NCBI RefSeq assembly: GCF_900096905.1
Contig: NZ_FMYI01000002.1
Coordinates: 372,001-436,000, forward strand
Length of the DNA stretch: 64,000 nucleotides
Direction: 5' to 3'
From: Pelagirhabdus alkalitolerans
GTDB lineage: Bacteria > Bacillota > Bacilli > Bacillales > Amphibacillaceae
In this document: piece after piece, positions 32,267 to 41,442 of the stretch
Position numbering within the stretch: the stretch's first letter is position 1
How the letters are laid out: every line of letters starts with the position of its first letter
Notes under the pieces: model-generated
Database searches by the model: none
What the model was told of the DNA's origin: nothing
The model's input: the letters and a program-made list of their open reading frames with translations, nothing else
Program-made: the position numbers and the translations under genes

Positions 32267-32833
32267 TTACGGGTTGGAATTCTTTTGTTGTTCTGTATTT
32301 TTCATTGCGTTTAATTGTTGTATTAATTCATGAAATAAAAGATGGTCACGATTATCGAGTGCACGATCAATTTCAGTCGTTAAACGATCCTTTTGTGCAT
32401 GATATAAAGTTTCATCTAACCATTTTGATGCAAATTGTTTATCATCGTCGCTCAGGTGAAAATCATCTGGTAAGTATGGATTTTCTTCTAGCACAGCGAC
32501 ATATTCAGGTGTATGACGATCATGCTCAAAAGATAATTCGATATAAATGGGATCATCTTGATTCAAGCGCAGTTCATGAAATGATTTATCCGCATCACTT
32601 GTGATAAGATGATCTTTATAAAAGCGGAATGGTAATTGTTTCGAACATGTCGTCGACATGAACACACCTCTAGGACAATGGCGAACATAATTTGTAAAAT
32701 GCACATGTTTTAAATACTGATCATGATTCGTTAAATAACTTAAGATCCACATGCTTTCTCTTTTTTTTAACTTATAATGATCTAAAAACCAATTGATAAA
32801 AGCCTTCTTTTCTTCAACCGTGACATTCATCAT
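32267..32833 (-). CDS. ypiB: YpiB family protein (UPF0302, IDEAL domain)
   Basis: A 188-residue cytoplasmic protein. The N-terminal UPF0302 part has KKAFINWFLDHYKLKKRE and LTNHDQYLKHVHF. The C-terminal IDEAL motif is LTTEIDRALDNRDHLLFHEL. In this family the two domains suggest an adaptor role in protein turnover, not proven here. It lies 28 nt after ypiA. Confidence 0.9.
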   Translation of the reverse strand: MMNVTVEEKKAFINWFLDHYKLKKRESMWILSYLTNHDQYLKHVHFTNYVRHCPRGVFMSTTCSKQLPFRFYKDHLITSDADKSFHELRLNQDDPIYIELSFEHDRHTPEYVAVLEENPYLPDDFHLSDDDKQFASKWLDETLYHAQKDRLTTEIDRALDNRDHLLFHELIQQLNAMKNTEQQKNSNP

Positions 32834-32861
32834 CAGCCATAACCTCCATCATATCTCTACA

Positions 32862-34109
32862 TTAGCTCTCAAGTCGCATGAGATATTGTTCTAAATCACT
32901 ATCACTTGGTTCAAATGATAGGTAACGTTTAAATACAGAGATTGCTTCTCCAATTTTTCCTTCTTCAACTAAAAAGTAACCATAGGATTTTAAGAAGTCT
33001 GCATCATCTTTAAAGTCATCATACGCCTGTTGAAAAGCTTTATATGCCTCATTAAACGACTCTTCTTCTTCATAAGCTTTTGCTAGCTCCCATTTATAAT
33101 ACCCATCTTCTTCGCCTTGATCAATTATATGAGATAATAAATCAATTATTGCTTCAAAATCACCATCTGCCTTATAATTTTCTACTAAATATAAGACACC
33201 TTCTTTATAGCCAGGGTCAATGGCGATCGACTCACGAGCTAATCGATAACTTTCGTCTGATTGATTGACTTTCCTTGCTAACCCAGCAGCCGTTAATAAA
33301 AGCTCTTTGTTTAATGAATCTTGTTCAATACCTAATTTGGCTACGCGATAACCTTCATCAGGCATCCCTTGTTCATCATACGCCTCAGCCAAATACGGAT
33401 AGACAGATGTATAGCTAGGATCATTGTTAATTAATTTTTCCCAATTATGAACGGCAATATCCAATCGATTTGCCTGAAAAGCGATAAATCCATATCTAAA
33501 CAACGTATCGTCATCGTCAATTTCAACTGATTGATACCATTCAATCGATTGTTCGAATTCACCGAGTGCTGCATATGATTCTGCTAAGCGTTGACTAATA
33601 TCAACTTGGTTAAGGACGCGCTCTTGTTTATAAACTTTTTCATAATGGGTAAGCGCTGCTTGATAGTGGCCATTTGAAAATGCTAATTCTGCTAAAGCAA
33701 AATCAATCATATATTCATTAGGGGCTAGTTGCTTTGCTTCCATCAATTTTTGTTCAGCTACTTCAAATAAACCTTGTGATTGGTAAAGATCAGCTTTTTG
33801 TAATAGTGCTAAAACATAATCTGTCGATTGAGAATCGATTGTTTCTAATAAATCCAGTGCTTTTTGATCTTCTTCTAGATCTGTATATAATTCTGCTAAC
33901 GTAATAATTAATTCAGTATCTGTTGGATAAATCGTAAGCAATTTTTCTAGTATAGGTTTTGCATCATCTGTTAAACCTAAATCCAAAAACAAATCAGCAA
34001 TCGTAAATAAATCATCTTCATTTGCATCTTTTGCTAAGTCTTGTAACATTTTTATACCTTGATCGGTCTCGCCTTCTTCAATTAAATGAATTGCTTTATA
34101 TATATCCAT
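32862..34109 (-). CDS. ypiA: Tetratricopeptide-repeat protein YpiA
   Basis: A 415-residue protein made of about ten TPR units, each a helix pair in steps of 34 residues (for example DLFLDLGLTDDAKPILEKL, ALTHYEKVYKQE, LAKAYEEEESFNEAYKAF). It is acidic and cytoplasmic with no catalytic motif, so it should be a protein-binding scaffold. The ATG at 34109 is favoured over a TTG at 34130, although AAAGG is 13 nt away. Its own promoter lies 40 nt upstream. Confidence 0.88.
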   Translation of the reverse strand: MDIYKAIHLIEEGETDQGIKMLQDLAKDANEDDLFTIADLFLDLGLTDDAKPILEKLLTIYPTDTELIITLAELYTDLEEDQKALDLLETIDSQSTDYVLALLQKADLYQSQGLFEVAEQKLMEAKQLAPNEYMIDFALAELAFSNGHYQAALTHYEKVYKQERVLNQVDISQRLAESYAALGEFEQSIEWYQSVEIDDDDTLFRYGFIAFQANRLDIAVHNWEKLINNDPSYTSVYPYLAEAYDEQGMPDEGYRVAKLGIEQDSLNKELLLTAAGLARKVNQSDESYRLARESIAIDPGYKEGVLYLVENYKADGDFEAIIDLLSHIIDQGEEDGYYKWELAKAYEEEESFNEAYKAFQQAYDDFKDDADFLKSYGYFLVEEGKIGEAISVFKRYLSFEPSDSDLEQYLMRLES

Positions 34110-34150
34110 CGTATCGTAACAACCTTTCAATATGCTTATAGAATAAGACC

Positions 34151-34179
34151 ATCATAACGAAAAATAAATCAAGATTCAA
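34151..34179 (-). promoter_or_regulatory. Sigma-A promoter of ypiA-ypiB-ypjA
   Basis: TTGAAT (34179-34174), 17 nt, TATGAT (34156-34151) on the minus strand, downstream of the aroA terminator. Confidence 0.65.
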
Positions 34180-34216
34180 TTATAATAGTGGATAGCCATA
34201 AAGCATACGCATTTTC

Positions 34217-34271
34217 ACAAAACAAAACGATCAACTGATAAAAGGTCTAAATCCGATTATCAATTGATCGT
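34217..34271 (-). terminator. Terminator of the aro operon
   Basis: A 15-position stem (34227-34241 with 34257-34271, one mismatch) followed by TTTTGTTTTG on the minus strand, 33 nt after the aroA stop. Confidence 0.85.
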
Positions 34272-34303
34272 AAAAGAAATTTTTTTATTTCGTTTAAACG
34301 ATG

Positions 34304-35593
34304 TTATTGAGTTAATTGATCTAAATGATCGAAAAAGCCTGGATACGATATATTAATCGCATCTGAATCTTTTAACGTTACGTGTCCAGTTGCAATTAAA
34401 GAAGCAACTGCGATCATCATACCGATTCTATGATCACCATGTGAACTTACTTTAGCCTCTTTTAATGGTGTTGGTCCTTCAATAATCATACCGTCTTGCG
34501 TTGCTTCAACATGAGCGCCTAATGCTTTTAATGTATCGACAACGGTCATAATACGGTCTGTCTCTTTATATCGTAATTCTTCTGCATCTTTTATAATTGT
34601 TTTACCTTTTGCTTGTGTAGCCATTAGAGCTAAAATCGGAATCTCATCAATCATACTCGGAATGATGTCTCCTTCAATGGTCGCTCCCTTTAGATTACTG
34701 TATTTAACCGTTACATCTCCTACAATTTCTCCACCAATTTCTTTTGTTTTTTCAACAGAAATAGAAGCATCCATTTTCTTTAAGCTGTCTATTATGCCAG
34801 TCCGAGTAGGATTCAATCCAACATCTTTAATCGTTAACTTACTTCCCGGCACAATAGAAGCCGCTACAAGGAAAAATGCTGCAGATGAAATATCACCTGG
34901 GACTTGAATCGATGTCGGTTTCAGTGAATCAATCGGATCAACGACGATTTCATTACCGTTAACATTAATTTTCCCACCAAACGCTTTTAGCATGTTTTCA
35001 GTATGATCTCTTGTCTTTGTCGATTCTATAACTGTTGTTTGACCATTAGCTGTGAGTCCAGCCAAAAGAACACCCGATTTCACTTGCGCACTTTTCACTT
35101 TTGGTTCAAATACAACATTGTTTAAACGTTGACCTCGAATTGCAATCGGCAAGTACTTCCCGTTTTGACGTCCATCAATGGATGCCCCCATTTCCTTGAG
35201 CGGATCCGTAATACGATCCATTGGACGATTCGTTAAGGACGCATCACCAAATAAAGTTGTATGCATATTTAACCCAGATAATAGACCAATTAAAAGACGT
35301 GCTGTCGTACCCGAATTACCTAAATTGATTGGTTGTAACGGTTCTTTCAATCCGTCTTTACCTTGGCTTTTAATCGTTACTTTTTTACCTTCTTGATCTA
35401 TCGAAACACCCATTAGACGAAAGGCATCAATCGTTCGGATACAATCTTCACCATCTAAAAAATTTTCAATCGTTGTCGTACCATTAGCCAGAGCGCCTAA
35501 TATAATCGATCGGTGTGAAATGGATTTATCTCCTGGAACCGTCAATTCACCCGTTAAGCCTTTATTAACTGCTCGGAGTATTTTTTCAGACAT
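34304..35593 (-). CDS. aroA: 3-phosphoshikimate 1-carboxyvinyltransferase (EPSP synthase)
   Basis: A 429-residue enzyme of the shikimate pathway that joins PEP to shikimate 3-phosphate. PGDKSISHRSIILGALANG, LGNSGTTARLLIGLLSG and RYKETDRIMTVVDTLKALG are active-site motifs. It is the last gene of aroF-aroB-aroH-hisC-tyrA-aroA and is followed by the operon terminator. The gene is also called aroE in B. subtilis. Confidence 0.97.
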   Translation of the reverse strand: MSEKILRAVNKGLTGELTVPGDKSISHRSIILGALANGTTTIENFLDGEDCIRTIDAFRLMGVSIDQEGKKVTIKSQGKDGLKEPLQPINLGNSGTTARLLIGLLSGLNMHTTLFGDASLTNRPMDRITDPLKEMGASIDGRQNGKYLPIAIRGQRLNNVVFEPKVKSAQVKSGVLLAGLTANGQTTVIESTKTRDHTENMLKAFGGKINVNGNEIVVDPIDSLKPTSIQVPGDISSAAFFLVAASIVPGSKLTIKDVGLNPTRTGIIDSLKKMDASISVEKTKEIGGEIVGDVTVKYSNLKGATIEGDIIPSMIDEIPILALMATQAKGKTIIKDAEELRYKETDRIMTVVDTLKALGAHVEATQDGMIIEGPTPLKEAKVSSHGDHRIGMMIAVASLIATGHVTLKDSDAINISYPGFFDHLDQLTQ

Positions 35594-35614
35594 TTGCTTC
35601 CCTACTTTCTCATC

Positions 35615-36715
35615 TTAATCTTCTATCATCGTTTCATAGCCTTTTTGAACTAATAAACGTTGACTTGCGATTTGATCTTCTTTTGAAACAAAACTCAGTC
35701 TTAAAACACCTGTAATGCCTTCTCTTATTTCAAGAATTTCAATGTTTTTAATACTAATTTGTTCTTCTGCTAAGTATGATACGACCTTTAATAGAGCGCC
35801 CGGTTGGTCAAAGATATCAACAAATAAATCATAAAATGCGGGAATAGCTCCACGTTTTTTGTGATCGAGGCCGTCTCTATATTCTCTCGCCTGTTCTAAG
35901 TAATGATACATCGTTGTTTTATCATCACTTTCGAGGAGTTTTCTTAAGTCTTTCATTTCTTTTATCCAATCTGTTAATAGGTTGGATAAAATATGCTTGT
36001 TTTGAAAGAAAATATCTTGCCACATAGCTGGGTTGCTTGATGCAATTCGTGTAATATCTCGAAAACCACCTGCAGCTAAGTTTTGAATATAATCATGCTT
36101 TTCTTGCCAGTTTTTCGCTTGATGGACAAGTGATGATGCAATTAAATGCGGGAAATGCGAGATAACACTTGTCATTTCGTCATGCTCGTCTGGGTTTAAC
36201 TCGAGAAACTGACAGTCTGTTGGTTGAAGTGCGTTCTTTAATTGGTTTACGGTTTCTTCAGGTACACCGACACACGGTGATAATATATAGATGGCATTTT
36301 CGAATAAGTGGGCTTTGGCAGCTTCAACACCTTTTTTATGTGAGCCTGCCATAGGGTGTCCACCGATGAATGATACGTGAGGTGATTCGATTTTTTCCGC
36401 TGCTTTCATCACGTTACCTTTTACAGACGAAACATCTGTGACTATAAGCGGTTGCGTAAATTCAATCTCATTAAATGATTCAATTAACTCAACCGTCTTA
36501 GAAACAGGTGTTGATAAAATACAAATATCAACAGTCGGTAAAACTTCTTTAAAATTATCGCATCGCTCGTCTATTATGCCGTTCTCTTCTGCATAGAGAA
36601 GTGTTTTTTTATTAACATCGTAACCTATAACATGATAATCGTTTTGTCTTACGATATTTAAGGCCAATGAACCGCCGATTAAACCTAAACCGACAACTAA
36701 TACTTTAGGTTTCAA
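35615..36715 (-). CDS. tyrA: Prephenate dehydrogenase
   Basis: A 366-residue NAD enzyme of tyrosine synthesis. The Rossmann motif VVGLGLIGGSLALNIV is N-terminal, FIGGHPMAGSHKKGVEAA contains the catalytic histidine, and a C-terminal ACT domain (about 295-366; DIFDQPGALLKVVSYLAEEQ) should bind tyrosine for feedback control. It overlaps hisC by 4 nt. Confidence 0.95.
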   Translation of the reverse strand: MKPKVLVVGLGLIGGSLALNIVRQNDYHVIGYDVNKKTLLYAEENGIIDERCDNFKEVLPTVDICILSTPVSKTVELIESFNEIEFTQPLIVTDVSSVKGNVMKAAEKIESPHVSFIGGHPMAGSHKKGVEAAKAHLFENAIYILSPCVGVPEETVNQLKNALQPTDCQFLELNPDEHDEMTSVISHFPHLIASSLVHQAKNWQEKHDYIQNLAAGGFRDITRIASSNPAMWQDIFFQNKHILSNLLTDWIKEMKDLRKLLESDDKTTMYHYLEQAREYRDGLDHKKRGAIPAFYDLFVDIFDQPGALLKVVSYLAEEQISIKNIEILEIREGITGVLRLSFVSKEDQIASQRLLVQKGYETMIED

Positions 36716-37818
36716 ACTTCCGTCTCCTTTGCATGCTCATTTAAAAAATTTCTCATATGGGTTTGTAGTTCTTGCATATCTTCTTTTGCTCCGATTGTCA
36801 GTCTGACACCATTAGGAAATCCTAGTGCGACACCACTTCTGACAATAAACCCTTTAGATAATAAGTAATTGAATAATAGATCACCCGATACAGGTAGCTT
36901 AATAAATAAGAAATTAGTTTCAGAATCAAAGTAACCTAATTCCATCTCATCACAGAAATTTATCATATCAATCTTATTGTTTAACGTCTCTTTACGTGTT
37001 TGCTCTAAAAATTCTTGGTCTTTAAAAGCCGCAATCGCCGCTTTTTGCCCTACGTCTGTCGTGTTAAAGGGCCCTCTAGCGATATTAAGCGCTTCACTGA
37101 TTTCAAGATTACTAATGCCATAGCCAACTCTTAAACCAGCAATGCCATATGCTTTAGAAAATGTACGCAATACGATTAAATTGTTGTATGTTTTTAACAA
37201 CTCGAGCGCATCTGGTGCTTCATGTGAAGAGATATACTCATAGTAAGCTTCGTCAAGCACAACTAATACATCTTCCGGACATTTATCCATAAATAACTTT
37301 AACGATTGATCATTGATCATACAGCCTGTTGGATTGTTCGGGGTACATAACCAAACAACATTTGTATTCTCATCTACAGCATCTAACATACCTTGTAGAT
37401 CATGATAACCATTAATCAGTGGAATTTCTTTAATATCGGCACCTTGAATCATAGCATTGTGCTTATATTGCGGGAAAGTAGGTGTGGCCATAATCGTATT
37501 TGAACCTTCTTCGAGGTATGTACGGCAAATCATATCAATGATCTCATCTGATCCACAACCAAAAACGAGTTGATCTGGTAATACAGATAACGCATCACTT
37601 AGCAATTGACGAAGATCAGTTGCATAACCGTCTGGGTAAATTTCAAAACTCTTGGCTGCATGTTGAATGACTTCATCTACTTTCTTGGAGTAGCCAAATG
37701 GATTTTCATTTGAAGCCAACTTAACAATTCGGTCTAAACCGTATTCTTTTTTGACTTCTTCTATTTGTTTACCGGGTTTATATGGTGTCATCGATTCAAA
37801 TACTTTTTTAGCTTTCAT
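36712..37818 (-). CDS. hisC: Histidinol-phosphate / aromatic aminotransferase
   Basis: A 368-residue PLP aminotransferase. The PLP lysine is in VLRTFSKAYGIAGLRVGYG, with WLCTPNNPTGCMI and VVLDEAYYEYI earlier. In this operon the enzyme serves both histidinol-phosphate and the final transamination to tyrosine and phenylalanine, as in B. subtilis. In B. subtilis the trp genes lie between aroH and hisC; here hisC follows aroH after only 11 nt. Confidence 0.93.
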   Translation of the reverse strand: MKAKKVFESMTPYKPGKQIEEVKKEYGLDRIVKLASNENPFGYSKKVDEVIQHAAKSFEIYPDGYATDLRQLLSDALSVLPDQLVFGCGSDEIIDMICRTYLEEGSNTIMATPTFPQYKHNAMIQGADIKEIPLINGYHDLQGMLDAVDENTNVVWLCTPNNPTGCMINDQSLKLFMDKCPEDVLVVLDEAYYEYISSHEAPDALELLKTYNNLIVLRTFSKAYGIAGLRVGYGISNLEISEALNIARGPFNTTDVGQKAAIAAFKDQEFLEQTRKETLNNKIDMINFCDEMELGYFDSETNFLFIKLPVSGDLLFNYLLSKGFIVRSGVALGFPNGVRLTIGAKEDMQELQTHMRNFLNEHAKETEV

Positions 37819-37829
37819 CTAAATCCCTC

Positions 37830-38195
37830 TCAATCATTTATTAAATCTGGTCTTAATTTTTTTGCTTCAAAATGATACACATGATGAACGTCTTTTTGGC
37901 TTCGTTCGGTATTAATACTCATCAACACACGAATACATTTTGGTAAGCTGCCTGGTACATCAATTTCTTTTGTACACATAACGGGAACATATTGCCAACC
38001 TTCTAATTCCCGTATTGGTTTTGCTGGAAACGTCGCATTTAAATCTGACGTGACCGAGACAAGCACACTCGCAACATCTTCAGGTTGAATCGTGTTCTGT
38101 TTAACCATATCTTCTATTAATAATTTGGTATGATCTAAGATTTCATCTGCTTTATTATCGCGAACAGTTGTCGCTCCTCTTACGCCTCTAATCAA
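37830..38195 (-). CDS. aroH: Chorismate mutase (AroH class)
   Basis: A 121-residue trimeric monofunctional chorismate mutase that makes prephenate. The key arginine is in IRGVRGATTV at the start, with the conserved FPAKPIRELEGWQYVPVMC and CIRVLMSIN segments. The start is a TTG whose last two bases overlap the TGA of aroB (TTGA), preceded by GGTGA. Longer in-frame starts lie inside aroB and extend past the family length. Confidence 0.93.
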   Translation of the reverse strand: MIRGVRGATTVRDNKADEILDHTKLLIEDMVKQNTIQPEDVASVLVSVTSDLNATFPAKPIRELEGWQYVPVMCTKEIDVPGSLPKCIRVLMSINTERSQKDVHHVYHFEAKKLRPDLIND

Positions 38196-39271
38196 TTGTT
38201 CACCAACTCTCGCATGAATGTTTCGAGCCAAAGGGTTACATCGTTGTCTTCTAAACGGACAGATGTACATTCTCCTAATTGTTTAAGTAAAACCATCTGA
38301 ATCGCGCTATTTTTAGCTTTTTTATCTTTCTTCATTCGAGTGATCAGCCTGGTGACCGATAAGTCACTTACATCAAATGGGTAATTGTTTTGCTTAAACC
38401 ACCGGTACAACTCATCGAATGGAAGTTGAATATTAAAATGCTGCTCACTGACTCGTAGTGCAAAAAGCATTCCAATCGCAACAGCTTCACCATGTGTGAT
38501 GTGACCATAACCACGTTCAGCTTCGATGGCGTGTCCTAATGTATGACCAAAATTAAGATATTGCCTAACATTTTGTTCAAATTCATCTTGCTGGACAATT
38601 TCACGTTTCACATGAATACCGTTAATTAAATCACTGACTAAACGTTCATTATCGAGGGGCTGATTTAAATTTAAAGATTTAAGTTGATCCCAAAAAGGTG
38701 TTGGGTGAATCAGACTATGCTTCACAATCTCAGCATAACCTGAACGAATTTCTCGTAATGGTAACGTGTGTAATGTATCAACATCATACAAGACAGCCTT
38801 CGGTTGATAAAAGCTACCGATCAGATTTTTACCTTCAGGATGATTGATGGCTACTTTTCCGCCAACACTTGAATCATGGGCTAAGATAGTCGTTGGCATT
38901 TGAATAAAGTCAATCCCACGCATATATGTCGATGCGACAAATCCTGCTAAATCACCGATCATTCCTCCGCCAAGTGCCACAATCAGACTGTCGCGATCAA
39001 GACCAGCGTTTATAATTTCAGTCATTAAATTAAAGTAAAAACGACTGCTTTTAGAGCCCTCTCCAGCCGGAACAATTGAATAATCAACCTCAGATACTTT
39101 TCTTAACTCTGTTAACACATCATCTAGATAAAGGGGGCCGACCGTACTATCGGTTATAACAAAAACCTTACGGTATGACTTCGGTAACAATTCATGAAGA
39201 CGAAACCTGAGCTCACTATCAACATTTACATCATACGCACCGTCTTTTGTCATCACTTGAATGGATTTCAT
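38192..39271 (-). CDS. aroB: 3-dehydroquinate synthase
   Basis: A 359-residue NAD and metal-dependent enzyme closing DAHP into dehydroquinate. ALGGGMIGDLAGFVASTY, PTTILAHDSSVGGKVAINH and NFGHTLGHAIE hold cofactor and metal ligands. The ATG at 39271 shares a base with the aroF stop (TAATG) and follows AAGG. Its own stop overlaps the aroH start, so the three genes are translationally coupled. Confidence 0.96.
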   Translation of the reverse strand: MKSIQVMTKDGAYDVNVDSELRFRLHELLPKSYRKVFVITDSTVGPLYLDDVLTELRKVSEVDYSIVPAGEGSKSSRFYFNLMTEIINAGLDRDSLIVALGGGMIGDLAGFVASTYMRGIDFIQMPTTILAHDSSVGGKVAINHPEGKNLIGSFYQPKAVLYDVDTLHTLPLREIRSGYAEIVKHSLIHPTPFWDQLKSLNLNQPLDNERLVSDLINGIHVKREIVQQDEFEQNVRQYLNFGHTLGHAIEAERGYGHITHGEAVAIGMLFALRVSEQHFNIQLPFDELYRWFKQNNYPFDVSDLSVTRLITRMKKDKKAKNSAIQMVLLKQLGECTSVRLEDNDVTLWLETFMRELVNN

Positions 39272-40437
39272 TAAAAGCACCTTGCTTCTTCTTTGTATTG
39301 ATCAAATGCCTCTTTTAATTTAGGGAATTGATCATGTGGGAATTGATCAAGAATTTCTTTAGCAATTTCAAATGCCACAACATGTTCCATCACAACAGCT
39401 GCAGCAGGTACAGCGCAAGAATCAGATCGTTCAATACTTGCATTGAAAACCTCTTTTGATTCAATATCCACACTTTGAAGGGGTTTATATAACGTTGGGA
39501 TAGGTTTCATAACCCCTTTGACGACGACTGGCATTCCTGTTGTCATACCGCCTTCAAATCCACCGAGGTTGTTCGTACGACGTGAAAAACCAGTCTCTTC
39601 TGAATGAATAATTTCATCGTGAACTTCGCTACCATTTCGTCTCGCCGCTTCAAAACCAATTCCAAATTCAACCCCTTTAAAGGCATTGATACTTTGAACC
39701 GCAAAAGCAATCTTCGCATCTAATTTTCGATCATAATGTACATATGAACCAAGCCCTGCTGGAAGTCCTTCAACTCGAACTTCACAAACACCACCGATTG
39801 AGTCACCATCTTTTTTCGCTTGATCGATCGCGTTCATCATTTTTTGAGCTGCATCTTCGTCTAGTGTTCTTACAGGTGATTCTTCACTTTGCTTAATTCG
39901 CTCATCCATTTCAAGTTCAGGTTTTGATTCAGCTACAATCCCTGCGATCTCATTAACGTAACCGACAATTTTAACACCAAGATTTGCTAATAATGTTTTC
40001 GCAACAGCACCTGCTGCAACGCGCGCTGCTGTTTCTCTTGCAGATGAACGTTCTAATATATTACGCATATCACGATGTCCATATTTAATCGCACCATTCA
40101 AGTCAGCATGTCCAGGTCTTGGGCTTGTTACCGTTCGACGCAGTTTTTTATCACTTTCGATAGGATCTTCTCCCATTATATCTTCCCAATGTTTAAAATC
40201 GTCATTTTTAACAACCATTGCAATGGGTGATCCTAATGTATAACCGTGTCTGACACCACCTGCAATATCCACCAGATCCTTCTCTATTTGCATACGTTTA
40301 CCACGCCCGTGGCCTTTTTGTCTTCTTAATAATGATTCATTAATATTTTGAGTTGTTAAAGGCATTTGAGCAGGTACACCTTCAACAATCGTCGTTAGCT
40401 GTTTACCGTGTGATTCTCCAGCAGTTAAATAGCGCAT
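39271..40437 (-). CDS. aroF: Chorismate synthase
   Basis: A 388-residue flavin-dependent enzyme, the final step to chorismate (aroC in E. coli). HGRGKRMQIE, SPRPGHADLNGAIKYGHRDM and ILERSSARETAARVAAGA are signatures, followed by GIGFEAARRNGSEVHDE. It opens the aromatic operon. Upstream a TGTTATATT extended -10 lies about 30 nt before the ATG, which is the only promoter candidate. Confidence 0.97.
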   Translation of the reverse strand: MRYLTAGESHGKQLTTIVEGVPAQMPLTTQNINESLLRRQKGHGRGKRMQIEKDLVDIAGGVRHGYTLGSPIAMVVKNDDFKHWEDIMGEDPIESDKKLRRTVTSPRPGHADLNGAIKYGHRDMRNILERSSARETAARVAAGAVAKTLLANLGVKIVGYVNEIAGIVAESKPELEMDERIKQSEESPVRTLDEDAAQKMMNAIDQAKKDGDSIGGVCEVRVEGLPAGLGSYVHYDRKLDAKIAFAVQSINAFKGVEFGIGFEAARRNGSEVHDEIIHSEETGFSRRTNNLGGFEGGMTTGMPVVVKGVMKPIPTLYKPLQSVDIESKEVFNASIERSDSCAVPAAAVVMEHVVAFEIAKEILDQFPHDQFPKLKEAFDQYKEEARCF

Positions 40438-40574
40438 ATTAGTTCCCCCTATTTATATATAATTTTGTATTAATATAACATACCTAACGCCTTATGTGTG
40501 CATTTAATTGATAGATAATTCTTTTTTTTCAAACATTTCAAAGAAAACGAATAGAATTTGATGCGTTTACTGAT

Positions 40575-40608
40575 ATAAAAGAAACGTCCATGAATCATAT
40601 CATGTACG
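40575..40608 (-). terminator. Terminator of cheR
   Basis: CGT-a-CATGA pairs with TCATG-g-ACG around a 6-nt loop, followed by TTTCTTTT on the minus strand. Confidence 0.6.
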
Positions 40609-40622
40609 CTCTTGAATCAATA

Positions 40623-41396
40623 CTATTTTGTTTTTTGATAGAAAAATGTATCCAACACTTGAAAACCGTATTTCTCAGGATTAAAAATCTGTTCGGTACT
40701 ACCTACGAAAAACACACCATCTTGATTCAATGATTGGTTGAATTTATGATAAATTTCATTCTTAGCATCCTCAGTAAAATAAATGAGTACATTACGACAC
40801 ACAATTAAATCAAATCCTGTTGGATAAGCATCTGATAATAAATTATGCTTTTTAAACGTAATAGCATTTTTAATTTCATCGGCGATCATATATAAATTAT
40901 TTTCTTTCGTGAAATGCTTATCAATTAACGGTTTTGGTGCTTCTTTTAATGCACGTTCTGTATAAATACCCTTTTTAGCCCGTTCGAGTATATTATCATC
41001 TATATCTGTCGCTAGTATTGATACTTGATTTAAATCTAAATATTGACTAAGCATCATCGCAATTGTATAAGGTTCATCACCTGTTGAGCAAGCTGCACTC
41101 CAAATTTTTAATTTACTCTTTTTCTTTAATAAATCAGGTAATATTTTCTCTTCTAAAACATTCCATCTCACTGAATTACGATAAAATTCTGACACGTTGA
41201 TCGTCATTTTATCTAAAAACTCAGACATTAACGCATCATCATTTGCTAGCGCTTTGTAATAGGACTCAAAATCTGCGAATCCTTTTTTATCACGTAAGGA
41301 AGTGAGGCGTCGTTTCATTTGAACTTCTTTGTATAAATTTAAATCGATACCTGTTTTCTTTTTAATCGACTGTGTAAACTGTTGATAATCTGACAT
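40623..41396 (-). CDS. cheR: Chemotaxis methyltransferase CheR
   Basis: A 257-residue enzyme that methylates glutamates of chemoreceptors. The N-terminal helical domain (KRRLTSLRDKKGF) is followed by the SAM-binding WSAACSTGDEPYTIAMML and LIVCRNVLIYF motifs. It implies a motile cell, as does the PilZ protein at 51.5-52.2 kb. In B. subtilis ndk lies between hepT and cheR; it is absent. Confidence 0.95.
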   Translation of the reverse strand: MSDYQQFTQSIKKKTGIDLNLYKEVQMKRRLTSLRDKKGFADFESYYKALANDDALMSEFLDKMTINVSEFYRNSVRWNVLEEKILPDLLKKKSKLKIWSAACSTGDEPYTIAMMLSQYLDLNQVSILATDIDDNILERAKKGIYTERALKEAPKPLIDKHFTKENNLYMIADEIKNAITFKKHNLLSDAYPTGFDLIVCRNVLIYFTEDAKNEIYHKFNQSLNQDGVFFVGSTEQIFNPEKYGFQVLDTFFYQKTK

Positions 41397-41442
41397 AACG
41401 TATGCTCCTTCTCCAAATTAAAAATAGCCCATTACGATGGAA

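Noticed and set aside
40438..40622. TRAP-binding leader before aroF
   Set aside because: The minus-strand sequence is A/T-rich and lacks a series of GAG/TAG triplets at 2-3 nt spacing.
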